Assembly (NCBI RefSeq): GCF_020509005.1
Contig: NC_063022.1
Span: 682,001-746,000 of the forward strand
Direction of reading: 5' to 3'
DNA length: 64,000 nt
From: Fulvia fulva
Taxonomy: Eukaryota > Ascomycota > Dothideomycetes > Mycosphaerellales > Mycosphaerellaceae
Below the pieces are notes generated by a model. It made no database searches. It worked only from the letters and a program-made list of their open reading frames with translations, and had not been told where the DNA came from. The position numbers were made by a program, and so were the translations under genes. Each line of letters begins with the position of its first letter. Positions within the stretch are counted from its first letter, which is position 1. This document shows, in pieces, positions 43,294 to 52,667 of the stretch.

Positions 43294-43528
43294 TGTTAAG
43301 ATGTAGCATCTCAAAGGGAGTCAACAATCAGGAAGTGATCTGGCAGCCTAAGGCATCCACGATGACTCAGCTTGTAGGAAGATACCTTCTCTCCCCTTTA
43401 GCTTAGATAGACATCTAACACAATCAACATATTGGTTCCTGATATATTGCTACATACTCGTCCTATTAGTCAGTTGAAAATTGATCTCTTACTCCACTCC
43501 GCTACTATCTACCCGTACCTGTTTAACA
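43294..43528 (+). repeat. Copia B 3' LTR
   Basis: 235 bp, TGTTAAGATG to CCTGTTTAACA. Followed by AGATC; no matching duplication on the left because the element's 5' end is missing. Confidence 0.88.
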
Positions 43529-43736
43529 AGATCTACGATAAGGAACTCCTCGTAATTATTAAAGTATTCGAAGAGTAGCGCCCGGAGCTTACTTACGAAG
43601 TAGACGAGGACGGCGATCTAGTCAAAGTGTTTATAGACTATAAGAACCTCGAATATTTTATGACTACGAAGTAGCTAAATAGCTAATAAGCGCGATAGGT
43701 AGAATTTCTATTAGAATTTAACTTCTAGATTATATA
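43529..43736 (+). mobile_element. Gypsy chromovirus relic, RNase H part
   Basis: RIP-mutated. The frame reads I-Y-D-K-E-L-L-V-I-I-K-V-F-E-E, the RNase H region of Ty3/Gypsy pol, and continues to W-A-E-F-L-type sequence after allowing for TAG stops. It is interrupted by LINE copy 4, and pol resumes at 48634. Confidence 0.75.
43723..43736. repeat. Target duplication of LINE copy 4, left
   Basis: TTCTAGATTATATA, 14 bp, repeated exactly at 48634-48647 on the other side of the element. Confidence 0.85.
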
Positions 43737-43936
43737 GATTGATTGATTATTCATTCGCCTGTTTTAGTGCCCTATGGCCTATGCAGGTCTCTCGCTATTT
43801 AGGTCTATTTGTGTAGGTAGGAAACCCGATTAACGGATGAAAACCTCCTCGTCTTTGCCCTCCTCGTTCTTTCCTGTCTTGTCCTTTCGTTCTCCTTCCT
43901 TCAGGGTACGCTAGTGTCATGGTTGTTACCCTATGA

Positions 43937-46900
43937 CTACCTTGCCCGTAACCCTGGTAATGTCCTCCTCTCGATTCCCTTTCTCCCTTCTGTTTCCCCG
44001 GCTCTTCTCTCTCTCTCCCTCCTCTCTATCCACCTTTCCGTTTCTACTGCTAGGGAGAATTGCTCTAGGTAGTCCTCGTTAAGGATCCATCTTGTCACTC
44101 TCCTTATATCTTGTCTGTCCTGGATGATGGCCTGGTATTGCCTGTCTCTTGCCTTCGCCCTCCACTGGCTTCTCCCTTTTACCTACTTAGCACAGTTCAG
44201 CACCATGTGCTCCGGGTTTTGGGATAGGTAGCCACAGGGGCAACGTTTGGAATCGTATCCTAGGACTCTTCTTTGGTGCAAGTATGCTCTCAGCCCAATG
44301 TGCTCAGAGCGAATCTGGATAGCTATGCTTGCTTCCGCCCTCTTCAGGTCTTTGTAGATAAGGTAGTTATACCTCCCGAAGGTCCTGGCCGCTGGTAGGG
44401 CTCCTAGCCTCACCGGTTTTTGGTTCTAACGCGTTTCCTATAGGTGACCTGCGATCCTTTCTGCTTGGCTTTGCTTCTTTTTCCCTTTGTCCCCTATGTT
44501 AGCTTGCTCCCTCAGAGCTTCTCTCTGTTCAAGGGCTGCTAGGATTTCCTGTGATGTTTTTAGGTCTGCTTCCTTCTGTGGGATTATGTGTGGCCGGTTG
44601 GGTCTTCTCCTCCTCTCCCACTGGGTTCTTATCCTTTGAGTAGCTGCTTGGATGGTTCCCTGGGCTGGGTATGCTGATGTCTTCTCTGCGTATTGACACC
44701 TCATGCCCTGGAGGTACTCCCTAATAGGGGCTGTACCTGATTCCATTTCCATTGTCCTGTGAGGGGTTGACTTGTATGCCCCTAGTACTCTCTTTAGGCA
44801 GGCTGCCTGCGCTCTGTTGAGGGGGTCCTCAATTCTCTTCGGGATGTGTTTTTCCGCTGCCCAAATTGCTGCTCTATATAGCATTACGGGCTTGACAATG
44901 GCCTTATACATGGTCTGGGCCTTTGTGAAGGTCGCCCCCCAGGTTGACGTAGTGAGTCTCTCGATTGATTGTCTATTGGTGTCCGCTCTCGCTTACGCCT
45001 TCTTCACTTGTGGTCCCTAGCTGAGTTTCGGGTCTAGCTATATCCCAAGGACTCTGAGTTCCCTTGTAGGATGGGTCTCGAACCCCTAGATTTTTACTGG
45101 TGCTACCAAGTTGTGTTTTGTCTTTGCCTTGCTAAAATGGATAAGTTAGTACTTGTCCGGTGCGAATTTTGCCCCATGCTCTCTTGCCTACTTTTCGCAT
45201 TGTCTATGTCTCTCCTCTAGGAGTGCGCAGTTTTCCTCTATGGACCCCGACCACGCTAGGATATTTGTGTCATCTACGAACCCCGATGCTGAGGTGTTTG
45301 CTGTTTCTAGGAGTAGGGTCAGGTCGGCCATAAAGAGGAGGAACAGAATTAGGGAGAGTGTAGAGCCCTATAGGATGCCCGTGTTCGCATTTGGGGTCTA
45401 CGGGGCTTTGAAGGACCCTAGGAGGATCTAGGTTGTTCTGTCCTTAAGGAATGACTACACAAAGTGTACTATCTAGGCTAGGATGCTTTTCATTCTAAGG
45501 ATATGTAGGAGCCTTGCGTGGGACACGTTGTCGAAAGCCCCTAATATGTCTAGTGAAAGCAGTGAGGCTACCTTGTTGTTGCTATAGTGCTAGATGTGTC
45601 TGATTTGCTCTATGATCAGTTCGACTGCTGTGAGGGTAGATCTCTTTTGTCTCCCCCCCATTTGCGTTGCCGGGAGGAGGTTGTGTTCTTCTACTATTCC
45701 GGTGAGCCTTATAGCCACGACCTTCTCTAGGAGCTTCCCTAGTATGTTCAGCAACGTAATTGGTCTGTATGACTTCAACTTGGTATAGTCTTCCTTTTAG
45801 GGTTTCCTTAGGACGCAAGTCAGTGATTGCCTAAAAGCCTTTGGGCAATACCCCTGCTTTATACACTGGGTAAAGATTGGCGCAAGCACTAGAGTGATGA
45901 GGCTGCTGCTAGCTTTTAGGTAACAGTTAGGGATCTTGTCTGGGCCTAGGGCTTTGTTGCCCTTCAGTTTCTTGATAATGTTTCCGATCTCTATAGCAGA
46001 CACTTGCCAGTTAGCCTCCCTTGGCGGAGGAATGCGTGTTCCTAGGATGTTGCTTAGGTCTGCCTCTACCTGAGTCCCGAAGAAGTGGTCTGCGAATGCT
46101 TTCGCTTTCCCTATCGGAGTGGTTTGCGTTTCCCCGTCTTGGTCCTGTATTGAGGGAAACTGGGGCGGGGAGTTTCGTTCCTCGTCTAGTTTCCTAGCCC
46201 ATTCTGCTAGTCTCCAGATTTGTTCCGGGTGTTCTGTGATCATCCCTACAGTTGACCTCCACTCCTACGTCTTGTCTCTTCTGATCTGCGCCTTCTTTGC
46301 TTTGCACGCGTTGTTATAGGCTTCCTAGTTTGCTTGGGTGCGCCGTTGCTCCCATCTCCTTCTTGCTCTCCTTGCCTCCTTGACTTTGGCTGTGCACTCT
46401 GGTGTCCAGTATAGCTTCTGGTATAGCGACCATCTCTTCTCAGGTATATAGGCCTGGGCTGCCCTTTGCATAGCTTCTATCAGCTGCTCCACTGCTTGGT
46501 CAATCCCCTCCGTTGTGTGTATGTTGTCAATGTTCACCTGTTCTAGTTCGCCTTCTAGTCGCTGCTATACTAGTGTCCACTCGGCCTGCTTCTAGCAGAG
46601 CCTCCTCTCAGGTTCCCTCTCCTCCTCAACTGTGAGTTGGATGTCGGTTTGGATTGGATAGTGGTCTGATGAGGACTCTAGTTGGTCATTGACTATGCAG
46701 CTTTCTACCCGTCGTGTTAAGGCGTAGGACATGAAGCATAGGTCTAGCGTGCTAGAACTGTTGTTTCTAGCCCAAGTTTCTGTTCCCTTTGGCGTGATCA
46801 AGTCCATTTGGGCTGTTTCCATCTGACCAATGAGCCTCCCTGCTAAGAAGTGGTGTGCTAGGGTGAAGTCCGATCCCCACTTTGGGTGGTAGAGGTTGAA

Positions 46901-47338
46901 ATCTCCTATCACGATGTTGTGGTTTTGTTAGTCCATTGCTTCTGGGAGCCTTCCTAGCGTGTGTAGTTGTGTGCTGCTTCTGGACTCTGGAGGTGCGTTG
47001 TATACGCTATAGATCAGGACCTGGCCTTGAGTTGTTTTGAGCTGCACTGTGGTGATATCCCTGTCGGTTCTCGGCCAGGCCTGCCAGTCCTCTGCTAGTA
47101 CCTTCTTACTGACATAGATACAAGTTCGTGGGACTCCCTCGGTTCTGTTTATTACTACGTGGTATCTCGGGTCTCGTACAGTTGATAGAATCCTAGAGTG
47201 TGGGTTGATCTATGGTTCCTGTATTGCTATAATGTGGTGTTCCTCCGGGTCTAAGGCTTGTAGAAAGCTCCTTTGGACCTTGTCTTTGCTTCTGTTCACA
47301 TTATACTGAATGATTGATAGTCTGTTAGTGTGAGGCAT
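43937..47338 (-). pseudogene. LINE copy 4 ORF2: endonuclease and RT, broken
   Basis: About 1,133 codons in one frame from ATG 47338 (M-P-H-T-N-R-L-S-I-I-Q-Y-N-V-N) to TAG 43937. Endonuclease motifs: N-V-N near the start, I-A-I-Q-E-P, G-D-F-N-L-Y-H-P-K-W and S-S-D-H-Y-P. RT: S-Y-R-P-I-T-L-L-N near 45,770 and, around 45,250-45,300, a stretch matching the F-V-D-D region. The C-terminal knuckle is C-P-C-G-Y-L-S-Q-N-P-E-H-M-V-L-N-C. Many TAG stops, e.g. after I-Q-E-P where Trp is expected and at 44183, rule out a full product. Confidence 0.82.
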
Positions 47339-48629
47339 CAGGACATGTTTGTGTCTAGGTCCGTTTGGTCTTGCTGTTGGTCTTGCTGTTGGTTTTCCCG
47401 TCCCTCCTCCTGTTCTTCCCTTTGGGGTTGGCTCCCTATCATTTGGTTGATTCTCATTTGTCTATTGCTCTGCGCTGCCTTGTACAAGAACGTTGGTCTC
47501 CCTATTGCTGGCACTATTTGTAGCTCCTCTTGTGGCCGGGGTCTCTTATTCGGGTGGGTGGTTCTCTCTGGTTGTTTCTGTTCACCTACTAGGAACCTGG
47601 TTGGTGTTGTTACCCTTGCTTCCCGTGCTCTCCACTGGGCTGATAGTCTAACTAGGCATTGGTTTGACCATGCCGGGTGTTTTCTCCCACATGCTGCGCA
47701 TCTTGTGTCCTCCTTCCGTTTTTGGCACTCTTGGGTCGCGTGATCACCAGCACAGTGTGAGCAGACTAGTGTGGCTTTGCTACACTTTGGGGCAATATGT
47801 CCGTACTGTTGACAGTTAAAACATGCAGGATTCTGTGGTTGCTCTGATAGATTTCTACATCCAGCCTCTTAAAGTCCCAGTACAACCCTTAGTCTAAGAC
47901 CTTGTTCGCTTGCTCTGGTGTTGCAACCCATAAGATCAGCGAGGAGGCCCTCTTGCCCTCCTCTATCTTCTTCTTGACCTACGCTGTCTTTGTGATCTAT
48001 AGTCCTGGTGCTGTTACCTGGTTTTGCCTCTGGAGGTTTGGTGTATCCCTTTGTGTGTCAAAGGTTCGTGGGACCCTATGCGCAATTACCATGTACTGTT
48101 GATGGGAGACTTTCGCTGTGCTCCCGATCTTCAGTGTCCACTCCTTGTTTATTTCGAGGGCCTTCTTGTCCTGTACGTGTGCTATAAACAGCTTGACCCC
48201 TTTATTGTCTGCCCTTGCCCCTACTATTCCCTTTACTCCGATCTTCTCGACTATCTCCCTCCCGGTCATCTTTCCTATCTCTTCCTTCTCTTTCTGGTCC
48301 GTAATATGGACTCGTAGTACTGTGCTTTGAGGGGGGGTGGGTTGGCTCGCGATTATTGCCTAGGTCGTTGGGCCCTGGGTCTGTCTCGGGTCTCTTTGAG
48401 GGTTGTTTCTTGCGTTTCGTGTTGCTGCCTCGATTGCCATGTTGATCGTAGTGCTTGTTTGTCGTTTGAGCGCCTTCAGTCCCCCGAGCAGTTCGCTTAT
48501 TACTCCTTTCAGTGCTCTCTCCGGAAACCTCCCTTCTTCTGCCGCCACTATCTCTTCCGCCTTCTTGCAGAGCGTCCTCCACTCGTCTCCCCCTTGCTCT
48601 CGGTCGTCTACTGCCGTCGTCGTCGCCAT
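47330..48629 (-). pseudogene. LINE copy 4 ORF1, gag-like, broken
   Basis: Starts at ATG 48629 (M-A-T-T-T-A-V-D-D-R-E-Q) and stays in one frame with stops, e.g. at 48360 and 47997. A segment A-D-N-K-G-V-K-L-F-I-A-H resembles RRM-like ORF1 parts. Near 47,680-47,830 lie CCHC knuckles (C-x2-C-x4-H-x4-C, then C-S-H-C-A-G-D-H-A-T-Q-E-C). The 3' limit is approximate. Confidence 0.7.
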
Positions 48630-48633
48630 TTTT

Positions 48634-48647
48634 TTCTAGATTATATA
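48634..48647. repeat. Target duplication of LINE copy 4, right
   Basis: Exact copy of 43723-43736. Confidence 0.85.
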
Positions 48648-50347
48648 CCGCCTAGGCGTATAAGGAATAAAGCTAGATAGCCTAACGAGACGGAGCTAGG
48701 ACCTTCCGTAGGGGGTGGACGATCCGAGAAATTAGTACTAGTATTAGACATTACTTCCGCTAGAGCGATTCCTTAAGATCGACTCTATACGAGCTACTAT
48801 CCAAGATACGCCCGAAGAAGAAGAGACGACTCCCCTAAATCCTAAAGCAATCGAGTTTATTCTAGAACTAGAACAGGTACTATAAACATAGCTAGTACTA
48901 GCTTAGGAAGTATAGACTACGAATAAAGCCGAAGTCGAAGCTAAACTCGAGTACTATGTAACGACTACTTACGCCCTAGACTAAGAACTTAAGGCGGTAA
49001 TTAAGATACTACGGAAAGATAGTACTATCCCTCTACTCTTATAGAAGGCGAAGATACACCCTACGCACTATAAGGTAGATAGTAATATATTATATATACG
49101 AAACTAGTACAATAGTTAGAGCCTTTAGGTACCCGATAACTAGGCCCTACGGACTCGGCTTATTAGAATGAATTATAACGCTCTAGTAGTAGGATATATA
49201 GGACGAGCTCGAACCTATAAACTCGTAGTACGAGAATCCTATTGGCCTAGCTTAGTAAGATTAGTACGTAGATATACCGCGAATTGCCGTATATACCGTA
49301 CGACGAAATCTCTATACTCCTAGCTACCTAGATTATTATACCTACTTTTAGTACCGGACCGACCTTAGAGGTATATAGCGGTAGACTTCGTAGTCGGACT
49401 TCCTAATAGCACCCTCGATAGTATGACCTATAATAACATTAGGACCGTAATAGATAGGCTAACAAAGGAAGTCGGGCTAATTCCGATCGGAGCGATAACT
49501 ATATAGAATACGGCAAGACTTTTCCTTAAGTATATATTCTCCCGACGCGGATTTCCTAATACTATTACTTTAGACCGCGGTAAATAATAGGTTACTACCT
49601 TCTAGAAGAAACTTTATAAGATGCTTCGTATAAGTCGTAAACTAAGTTCTTTATACTAACTAGAAACTAATAGACAGTCGGAACGTACTAACTAAGTAAT
49701 AGAATAGTATCTCTATATATTCACTTACGAGGTATAAGATAACTAGGTAGAATAGCTTTGTCTAGCTTAATTCGCGATCAATAACTACCTTTCTAAAACT
49801 ACTAGTATGTCGCTATTCTACGCTACTTTAGGCTATAACCCTAAGTTTATAGAGCGCGTAGACCTAAGCGCTAGAAAAGAGGGAGGACTAACTACTCTCT
49901 AGCGACTAGATACGCGATCGGCTAAAGCCTTCGTACACCGGATTTACGACTTTTATAAGTACCTTTAAGAAAATATACGGATGTTATAAGCTCTCTAAGC
50001 TAAAGTAGTAAACCGCTACCGAAGTATCCCGCTAGACTATAAAGTAGGCGACTAGATATACCTAAGCACTAAGAACATCCGTACGACTCGACTATCTAAG
50101 AAGCTCGATAGAAGATACGCTAGCCCGTACTAGATTATAGAAGTTATACTAGCTAAGCTCTTATATAAACTAAGATTATCGGACGCTATAGTAGGACTCG
50201 ACAACTACTTTTATACCTCGTTACTTTAGCGAGCCGATCATCCCGATTTCCTACTACTCGAAGGCTAGTATCTAGTACTACTACCGCCGATAACTATCGA
50301 GCCCGATACTACCGAAGCCGATATAGTCGCTAATATAGTCGTAATAC

Positions 50348-50364
50348 CTATATATATAAGGTAG
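50348..50364. repeat. Target duplication of LINE copy 1, left
   Basis: CTATATATATAAGGTAG, 17 bp, repeated at 56145-56161. A few bases of ambiguity come from the (CTAT)n tail. Confidence 0.85.
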
Positions 50365-50694
50365 GTCGACGACGAGAATCACCTGTACGTGGTGTCGGCT
50401 ACGAACCTCTCGTCTAGCTACGAGAGAGCCAAGTATTCTCACGCTGGAGCGTCGTGGGCGCGACGGGCGCGCAACGTAGGCGAAGCCGCGGCGAACAGAG
50501 GACTACCAGCAAAACGGGTATGAAAACCATCCGACGAGCGTGTACTCGTGTCGGGAGCGAGTCCCTCTTCTTTCTACGTGTAAGAAGGGCGCGGAACCGT
50601 GGCCTATACGCTCGACAGGACACCTCTGGTATGAGTGCAGAATTTTCACCCCCGGAGACCGCAAACCGAGCGGGCTGAGCGACGAACATTGGAC

Positions 50695-50749
50695 GAGCGG
50701 ACTACAGAACAACAACTGAGCGGACTATGCAACGGCGTCGAGCGGACTA
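50695..50749 (+). repeat. GAGCGGACTA motif, three copies at 22-23 nt
   Basis: Copies start at 50695, 50718 and 50740; a partial form (GAGCGGGCT) lies at 50668. Confidence 0.85.
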
Positions 50750-50914
50750 CGAAACAATCTGGTGTTTGCCAGCGGGCAATGCGGTGGGTAGGTGGACACG
50801 CGACGAAGCCTGTAAGGGCCTGTTGAACACCCGGTATGGGAACGAGGGTTTTGCCTGAGGCACTGCCTGTCCCGCTACACAACGCACCTAGTCTGACATG
50901 GTAGATTGCGACGA

Positions 50915-50970
50915 GGAAAAGACGATAGCCTGAGCAAGGAAAAGACGGCTGTTAGGACGGGGAAAAGACG
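50915..50970 (+). repeat. GGAAAAGACG motif, three copies at 23 nt
   Basis: Copies start at 50915, 50938 and 50961, spaced exactly 23 nt, with unrelated sequence between them. Confidence 0.88.
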
Positions 50971-51485
50971 TACAATGCAAGTGGATTAGTTCTGTGATCG
51001 GGGAGGATCGAGGGCAGGGTGATAAGGAACTTCATATTGGTTAGTAGGTGGAAACGCAAGGAGTACGCTGCCCGGCGTGGTGTGTGCCCCGAGCAAACCT
51101 GCGAGGCATGGACGGCCGCTTTCTAGAGATAGGCTGCGGTAACGCGAAGGGCGTCAAAACCTGGGGCGTGGTGTACACTGGCAGCGACGGCTGACACTGT
51201 CTGTACAGCCCGAGAGGACGGATGCGCATGTCGGTCAATAGAGAGCACTAAAGGGCTTAGGCCTATGGAGGTGGATATTGGCTTAAGGAGCAAACAGGGA
51301 GGGAGGGCGTAGAGGGAAGCTTTTGCTCCGGGCTAACCTCTCGAAACGAGGCTACACGGTGGTGCTAGATGAGTGGGAAAGCGCGGTTAAGACTTGTCAC
51401 CTTATCTCGTAGCTAGCTTGCTAAATACGATTCCTTCCTTGCCCCCCAAGACAACTGGCAGCAACTTATAGAGGACGCAAAAAGC

Positions 51486-52667
51486 ATGGAAACTAACGAT
51501 CAGCTCCCTTACCGGTCTCTACAGGTAATGATCACTCAGCTACGCACGGCGCTTGTACTGTCGTATCACCGAGGGCAACAAGAAATGAGGACGACGTCCC
51601 AGGCGATTAGCAAGGCCACCCGGAATCAACACCCCCATAGCTGGGCATCGGTCGCGGCATCGATACCAGGCCCCCGCCCAACGCACGATGCAGTTACGAT
51701 CCGCATTGCAGCAAAGGAAGACCAGGCCGAAGTTGCGAAGCTATCGAACAAGGAGCTCGCCCAACGAATCAACCAACCAGGGGTGGTCGCAGTGAACCAA
51801 CAGTCCAACGGCACTCTACAGATCTATACTAGCTCTGCTACTGCTAGGAGGCACCTAGAGGCACAGCCACAGTGGGCATCTAAGGTTGCGGCATCAGCGA
51901 AGGTCTCAACGAAACAATTCACGATCCTAGTCCACGACATGCCTAAGGAGTTTGACCCAACCAACCAGGGTCACCTACGCGCTCTCCAAGAGGACAACCC
52001 GGTCACTCTTAACTCTCCAATCCAGAAGGCGACTTGGCTCCATAGGAAATGGCCAGAAGGCAAGAAGGCCTCGGCGCTAATAGTATGGCTACAAGACGCG
52101 AAATCGGCGGATCTAGCGATAGAACAAGGCCTGGTCTGGCAATACAGCCTCAAGACAGTAGAAAAGCACTCCTCATCCTTTCGTGTCCTCCAATGCTTCA
52201 AATGCCAACAGTATGGACACCAAACCTACACGTGCACAAACAAGCAGGCCTGCTCGAACTGTGCAGGAGACCATATGTCTAGGGACTGTACATCGACTAC
52301 GAGACGGTGCGCGAACTGTCCGGGGCACCACCCATCGTATAGTGCGGAATGCCCACAGCGGAAACTAGCGAAAAACAAGGCAATCACAAACAGAACCGTC
52401 GCCCCAAGATTCTACGGCGACCGTGCGGCTAGCCCACACCGGAACCAACTAGCGGCGGTCGGGCACAAGCGCCCTAGGGCCGAGAACGATGTAAAGGATG
52501 CGCAGCCTAGGGCGTACGGGAGGCCACGTGCTCTGCTAGCTGCGGCGAGGGAATCTAACCAGGCCCGGCTCCCCTTTAGTACACAGCCGACAGGCGTAGA
52601 CCAGGACGCACAGGGCAGTAGGACACAGGACGATACAGAGGAAATGATTGTCGATGCCGATGACTAG
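51486..52667 (+). CDS. LINE copy 1 ORF1, nucleic-acid-binding protein
   Basis: 393 codons, uninterrupted. The protein would coat the element's RNA. The N-terminal half has a helical region with K-A-T-R-N-Q-H-P-H-S-W-A-S-V-A and an RRM-like segment (T-I-R-I-A-A-K-E-D). Three zinc knuckles occupy about residues 237-290: C-F-K-C-Q-Q-Y-G-H-Q-T-Y-T-C, C-S-N-C-A-G-D-H-M-S-R-D-C and C-A-N-C-P-G-H-H-P. The tail is basic then acidic. It ends 8 nt into ORF2 (ATGACTAG overlap), which suggests reinitiation after termination. The frame is open upstream to 51417 and the decayed copies suggest coding there too, so the N-terminus may be longer. Confidence 0.85.
   Translation: METNDQLPYRSLQVMITQLRTALVLSYHRGQQEMRTTSQAISKATRNQHPHSWASVAASIPGPRPTHDAVTIRIAAKEDQAEVAKLSNKELAQRINQPGVVAVNQQSNGTLQIYTSSATARRHLEAQPQWASKVAASAKVSTKQFTILVHDMPKEFDPTNQGHLRALQEDNPVTLNSPIQKATWLHRKWPEGKKASALIVWLQDAKSADLAIEQGLVWQYSLKTVEKHSSSFRVLQCFKCQQYGHQTYTCTNKQACSNCAGDHMSRDCTSTTRRCANCPGHHPSYSAECPQRKLAKNKAITNRTVAPRFYGDRAASPHRNQLAAVGHKRPRAENDVKDAQPRAYGRPRALLAAARESNQARLPFSTQPTGVDQDAQGSRTQDDTEEMIVDADD

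Larger units (their letters stand above)
42185..43528 (+). mobile_element. Copia family B, 5'-truncated copy
   Basis: Contains the RT second half, RNase H, polypurine tract GAGTGGGAG and the 3' LTR. The 5' LTR, gag, protease, integrase and RT start are absent; the left limit is the edge of the Gypsy palindrome. Confidence 0.85.
43737..48633 (-). mobile_element. LINE copy 4, separate Tad-like family
   Basis: A 4.9-kb non-LTR element on the minus strand, inserted in the chromovirus pol with a 14-bp target duplication. ORF1 begins only 4 bp from the 5' end. ORF2 carries an AP-type endonuclease, RT and a C-terminal zinc knuckle. The 3' end has a short CAAT repeat tail (ATTGATTG on the plus strand). 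Stop codons are mostly TAG, a partial RIP signature, weaker than in LINE copies 2 and 3. Protein similarity to the intact LINE is clear, but it is another family. Confidence 0.88.
48634..50364 (+). mobile_element. Gypsy chromovirus relic, integrase part
   Basis: Continuation of the pol begun at 43529. RIP-mutated with TAG in many Gln/Trp positions. Recognisable are a zinc-finger-like start (G-R-A-R-T-Y-K-L-V-V-R-E-S-Y-W-P), the catalytic core start (IAVDFVVGLPNS, T-V-I-D-R-L-T-K), then T-L-D-R-G and later S-L-Y and F-A-I-N-N-Y. It ends at the insertion of the intact LINE. Confidence 0.82.
50365..51485 (+). promoter_or_regulatory. LINE copy 1 5' region, likely internal promoter
   Basis: GC-rich, no supported ORF, unlike the 5' leaders of copies 2 and 3. 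It must contain the promoter if the element is mobile. It contains the two motif series listed separately. From 51417 a frame is open into ORF1, so ORF1 could start a little earlier than 51486. Confidence 0.55.

Noticed and set aside
47330..48680. Plus-strand frames inside LINE copy 4
   Set aside because: They are complements of ORF1 of the minus-strand LINE, whose zinc knuckles and start are clear.
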